From positions 1-64,000 of the forward strand of contig NZ_FQVF01000013.1 in the NCBI RefSeq assembly GCF_900129155.1: DNA of 64,000 nucleotides, read 5' to 3'. This document shows, in pieces, positions 62,320-64,000 of this stretch. This DNA comes from Marinomonas polaris DSM 16579. Its GTDB lineage: Bacteria > Pseudomonadota > Gammaproteobacteria > Pseudomonadales > Marinomonadaceae. The translations under genes were made by a program, and so were the position numbers. Each line of letters begins with the position of its first letter. Positions within the stretch are counted from its first letter, which is position 1. The notes beneath the pieces were generated by a model that searched no databases, was not told where the DNA came from, and saw only the letters and a list, made by a program, of their open reading frames with translations.

Positions 62320-63255
62320 TTGAATCATAACATCGTCACCAAGCTTCAAAGTGGTCTTGGCAAAGCCTTAACCTACTTCATTTTATTATCCTGTTTGGCT
62401 ATTTTGGTACTCTATCTTGTACAGCGCTTTGGGACGCAATACGCCGAAGACAAAATTCAAGAACAGCTTAATCAATCTGGTTTAGCACCTTTTGTCCATT
62501 ATGAAAGCATTCACCTTGATCCATTCACTCTGACGCCCTCTCTGGAAAATGTCAGCTTTGGTACTGAAAATGCACCTTGGCTACGCTTCGCTAGAATTTC
62601 GTTTAATAGCTACCCAATCAAATACCCTGATTTAGATGTAGAATTTTGGATACAAGAAAGCCCAATCGGCAGCTTATCCCGTGATACACGAAACCTAATG
62701 CGTGCAGGTGGAATTGAAACCTTACTTGGTAAAGGCTCTTTTACTTCCAAGGTTGAGGGTGAAAAAGTCTCGTCTCAATTCAAACTAGACATAAAGGATA
62801 TTGGCAAGCTAGATCTGTCTTCTAAAATCAACGTATTGGATCATGGCATCATCATGTCTGATCTACGTTCTGACGTACTCGCATCGTTTGCATTAGGCCA
62901 GCCCGAAGCGCTACCCATCATCTATGGTGACGCCATTGAACTGCATTCTTTAGAGGTGAAATACGAAGAATCAGGATTAATCACTCATCTGTTTCCTCAA
63001 TCGGCTGTTTTGCGAGATTCACCAGGAAATCAGTCGAACGGTCTGAGATACGCAAGCCAAGCATTGGGGCTTGCGTCAGCAGATTCGGAAGAAGCGAAAC
63101 ACGTTGCCGATACATTATTAACGTTTTTAATGCAGCCTGAAAAACTGAGCCTAACTATGCAACCTTCTTCGGCTCTCAGTCTAAAAGAGCTAGTGTTAAT
63201 GGCAAACAAAGGTACTCTTTATAAAGACAGTAAAATGACGTTACTGAACAATTAG
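62320..63255 (+). CDS. Uncharacterised single-pass membrane protein
   Basis: I do not recognise a family. The frame starts with TTG at 62320 (AGGA seven bases upstream) and encodes 311 residues. One N-terminal helix (ALTYFILLSCLAILVLYLV, about 16-35) suggests a periplasmic protein anchored to the inner membrane. The rest is beta-rich and hydrophilic (HYESIHLDPFTLTPSLENVS; AWLRFARISFNSYPI-like), resembling AsmA/DUF748-type lipid-transport-like proteins in flavour, without a clear match. It is divergent from the exported amidohydrolase gene. Confidence 0.7.
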   Translation: MNHNIVTKLQSGLGKALTYFILLSCLAILVLYLVQRFGTQYAEDKIQEQLNQSGLAPFVHYESIHLDPFTLTPSLENVSFGTENAPWLRFARISFNSYPIKYPDLDVEFWIQESPIGSLSRDTRNLMRAGGIETLLGKGSFTSKVEGEKVSSQFKLDIKDIGKLDLSSKINVLDHGIIMSDLRSDVLASFALGQPEALPIIYGDAIELHSLEVKYEESGLITHLFPQSAVLRDSPGNQSNGLRYASQALGLASADSEEAKHVADTLLTFLMQPEKLSLTMQPSSALSLKELVLMANKGTLYKDSKMTLLNN

Positions 63256-63284
63256 CAAGGCGCTACTATATTAACAAGACTCTA

Positions 63285-63322
63285 TTTTACAGCCCAAGTG
63301 TCTCCACGCATGGGCTGTAAAA
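63285..63322. terminator. Hairpin between convergent genes
   Basis: TTTTACAGCCCA and TGGGCTGTAAAA pair over 12 bp around a 14-base loop, between the uncharacterised gene and the DUF4870-like gene. It lacks a separate T tract, but the stem carries A/T ends that act on both strands. Confidence 0.55.
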
Positions 63323-63334
63323 ACCATCAAAAAT

Positions 63335-63712
63335 CTAAAAAGGATTAAACATTTCCCGATAAGACTGATTAGAAGTTGCTCTGGCAATACCTTTCACCAT
63401 CCTAAAAATCGACCAAATCCAAACACAAAACAACAAAATATAGCCGATAAAAAATAACGTCAGTATCACGCCAATCACGCTCCAAAAGATCCCCCACCAA
63501 AAAGTACCAATAATATTAGCGTAGTGATCTTCAAAAAAAGTGCCACGGGCCTCATCTGCTTTTACCATGGCCCAAATGGCACCGATAAACCAAAAGACAC
63601 CCGTGAATATGCCTAACAACATAAAAACATAGGCAATCACCACATTACTTTTTGCGTTTTCCTCTCGTGGCGTTAACGGTCTAAGACGGTTATCTGGTTC
63701 AAATCCGGACAT
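63335..63712 (-). CDS. DUF4870-like membrane protein
   Basis: A 125-residue protein with three or so hydrophobic helices (VVIAYVFMLLGIFTGVFWFIG; IIGTFWWGIFWSVIGVILT; FIGYILLFCVWIWSIFR). The FFEDHYANIIGTFWW segment and ending (VWIWSIFRMVKGI) are typical of the DUF4870/YtcA-like family of unknown function. It is leftward, with the NYN-domain gene starting divergently. Confidence 0.75.
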   Translation of the reverse strand: MSGFEPDNRLRPLTPREENAKSNVVIAYVFMLLGIFTGVFWFIGAIWAMVKADEARGTFFEDHYANIIGTFWWGIFWSVIGVILTLFFIGYILLFCVWIWSIFRMVKGIARATSNQSYREMFNPF

Positions 63713-63879
63713 ATATAAACACTCCGTTATCCAATAAAAATTTGTCTAATAAGCATAATGGGGATGCTTTTAAAATTATCGCCCTCTTCTTATCCAGTTT
63801 TATGATTTCTTTTCAATACGAATACTTGTAACGTGTTCTTTCCCCACTCTGTTTTTCACTCATACTGCCTAGGAATACC

Positions 63880-64000
63880 ATGACAAATGTGACGATTTTA
63901 GTCGATGTTCAAAATGTCTATTACACCACGAGACAAGCGTTTGGACGCTCTTTCGACTACAACACTTTTTGGCAACAAGCGACTGAAGGTCGAAATGTCG
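63880..64000 (+). CDS. NYN-domain protein, N-terminus only (runs off window)
   Basis: The frame from ATG 63880 (AGGA upstream at 63871) begins MTNVTILVDVQNVYYTTRQA, with the Asp-x-Gln-Asn pattern of the NYN (PIN-like, LabA/DUF88) nuclease fold. Forty codons are visible before the window ends. NYN proteins are thought to act on RNA. The remaining catalytic acids cannot be checked here. Confidence 0.75.
   Translation, partial: MTNVTILVDVQNVYYTTRQAFGRSFDYNTFWQQATEGRNV

Noticed and set aside
1..64000. CRISPR array, prophage, integron or tRNA gene
   Set aside because: No regularly spaced repeats, phage structural genes, integrase or cloverleaf-like sequence was recognised by reading. A tRNA scan was not possible.

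Overview
The window looks like the chromosome of a marine gammaproteobacterium, most like Marinomonas (Oceanospirillales). This rests on protein resemblance recalled from memory, a G+C that looks to be in the low 40s, many TRAP transporters, a TonB/Fur iron-uptake gene and the EpmA/EpmB/EF-P set. No rRNA, tRNA or CRISPR array was recognised.

Left accessory region (1-8.2 kb). An IS3-type orfA runs off the left edge and abuts a 5'-truncated DUF262/HNH nuclease gene. Next come a LysR regulator and a divergent Fe(II)/2-oxoglutarate oxygenase. A segment of about 1.24 kb (oxygenase, 3' remnant of a GNAT gene, ParE toxin remnant) is present twice in tandem. In the second copy the body of the oxygenase is replaced by about 2 kb of foreign DNA: a 111-bp inverted-repeat element, a decayed IS3 orfB end, an intact 498-codon AFG1/ZapE-type ATPase that reads like a eukaryotic mitochondrial protein, and a scrap of a second transposase fused in frame to the oxygenase 3' end. 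This is the most unusual part of the window. A frameshifted ParE with its Phd-type antitoxin and an intact ParDE pair follow.

Middle, mostly ordinary genes (8.4-28.2 kb). NhaC/YuiF-type antiporter; GFA protein; WYL regulator; NAPE-PLD-like hydrolase; LysR; a TonB-dependent receptor with a Fur box; a single-chain (alpha2) glycyl-tRNA synthetase, atypical for Gammaproteobacteria; DUF3429, DUF393 and SDR genes; a DUF1826 gene with a Zur-like box; an Lrp regulator; DUF5062; and a propionate cluster (GntR-prpB-prpC-prpD, methylcitrate cycle) followed by tmcA.

Dicarboxylate-type transport region (28.2-38.5 kb). A DctPQM TRAP transporter, gamma-glutamyltransferase and a TauE/SafE permease face a DctD/DctB two-component pair on the opposite strand. 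A sigma-54-like site precedes dctP.

Right part (38.5-64 kb). epmA; LysE and EamA exporters divergent from a MocR-type regulator; a CurA-like reductase; a ribitol-dehydrogenase-like SDR; DoxX; a LuxR-type regulator with a serine hydrolase; and a coherent hexuronate cluster in which a GntR regulator precedes a TRAP transporter, D-mannonate dehydratase (ManD), fructuronate reductase (uxuB) and glucuronate isomerase (uxaC), converting glucuronate to 2-keto-3-deoxygluconate. After this come efp divergent from epmB (completing the EF-P beta-lysylation set with epmA), a short RNase J-like protein, an exported amidohydrolase, two uncharacterised membrane-associated proteins and the start of a NYN-domain gene.
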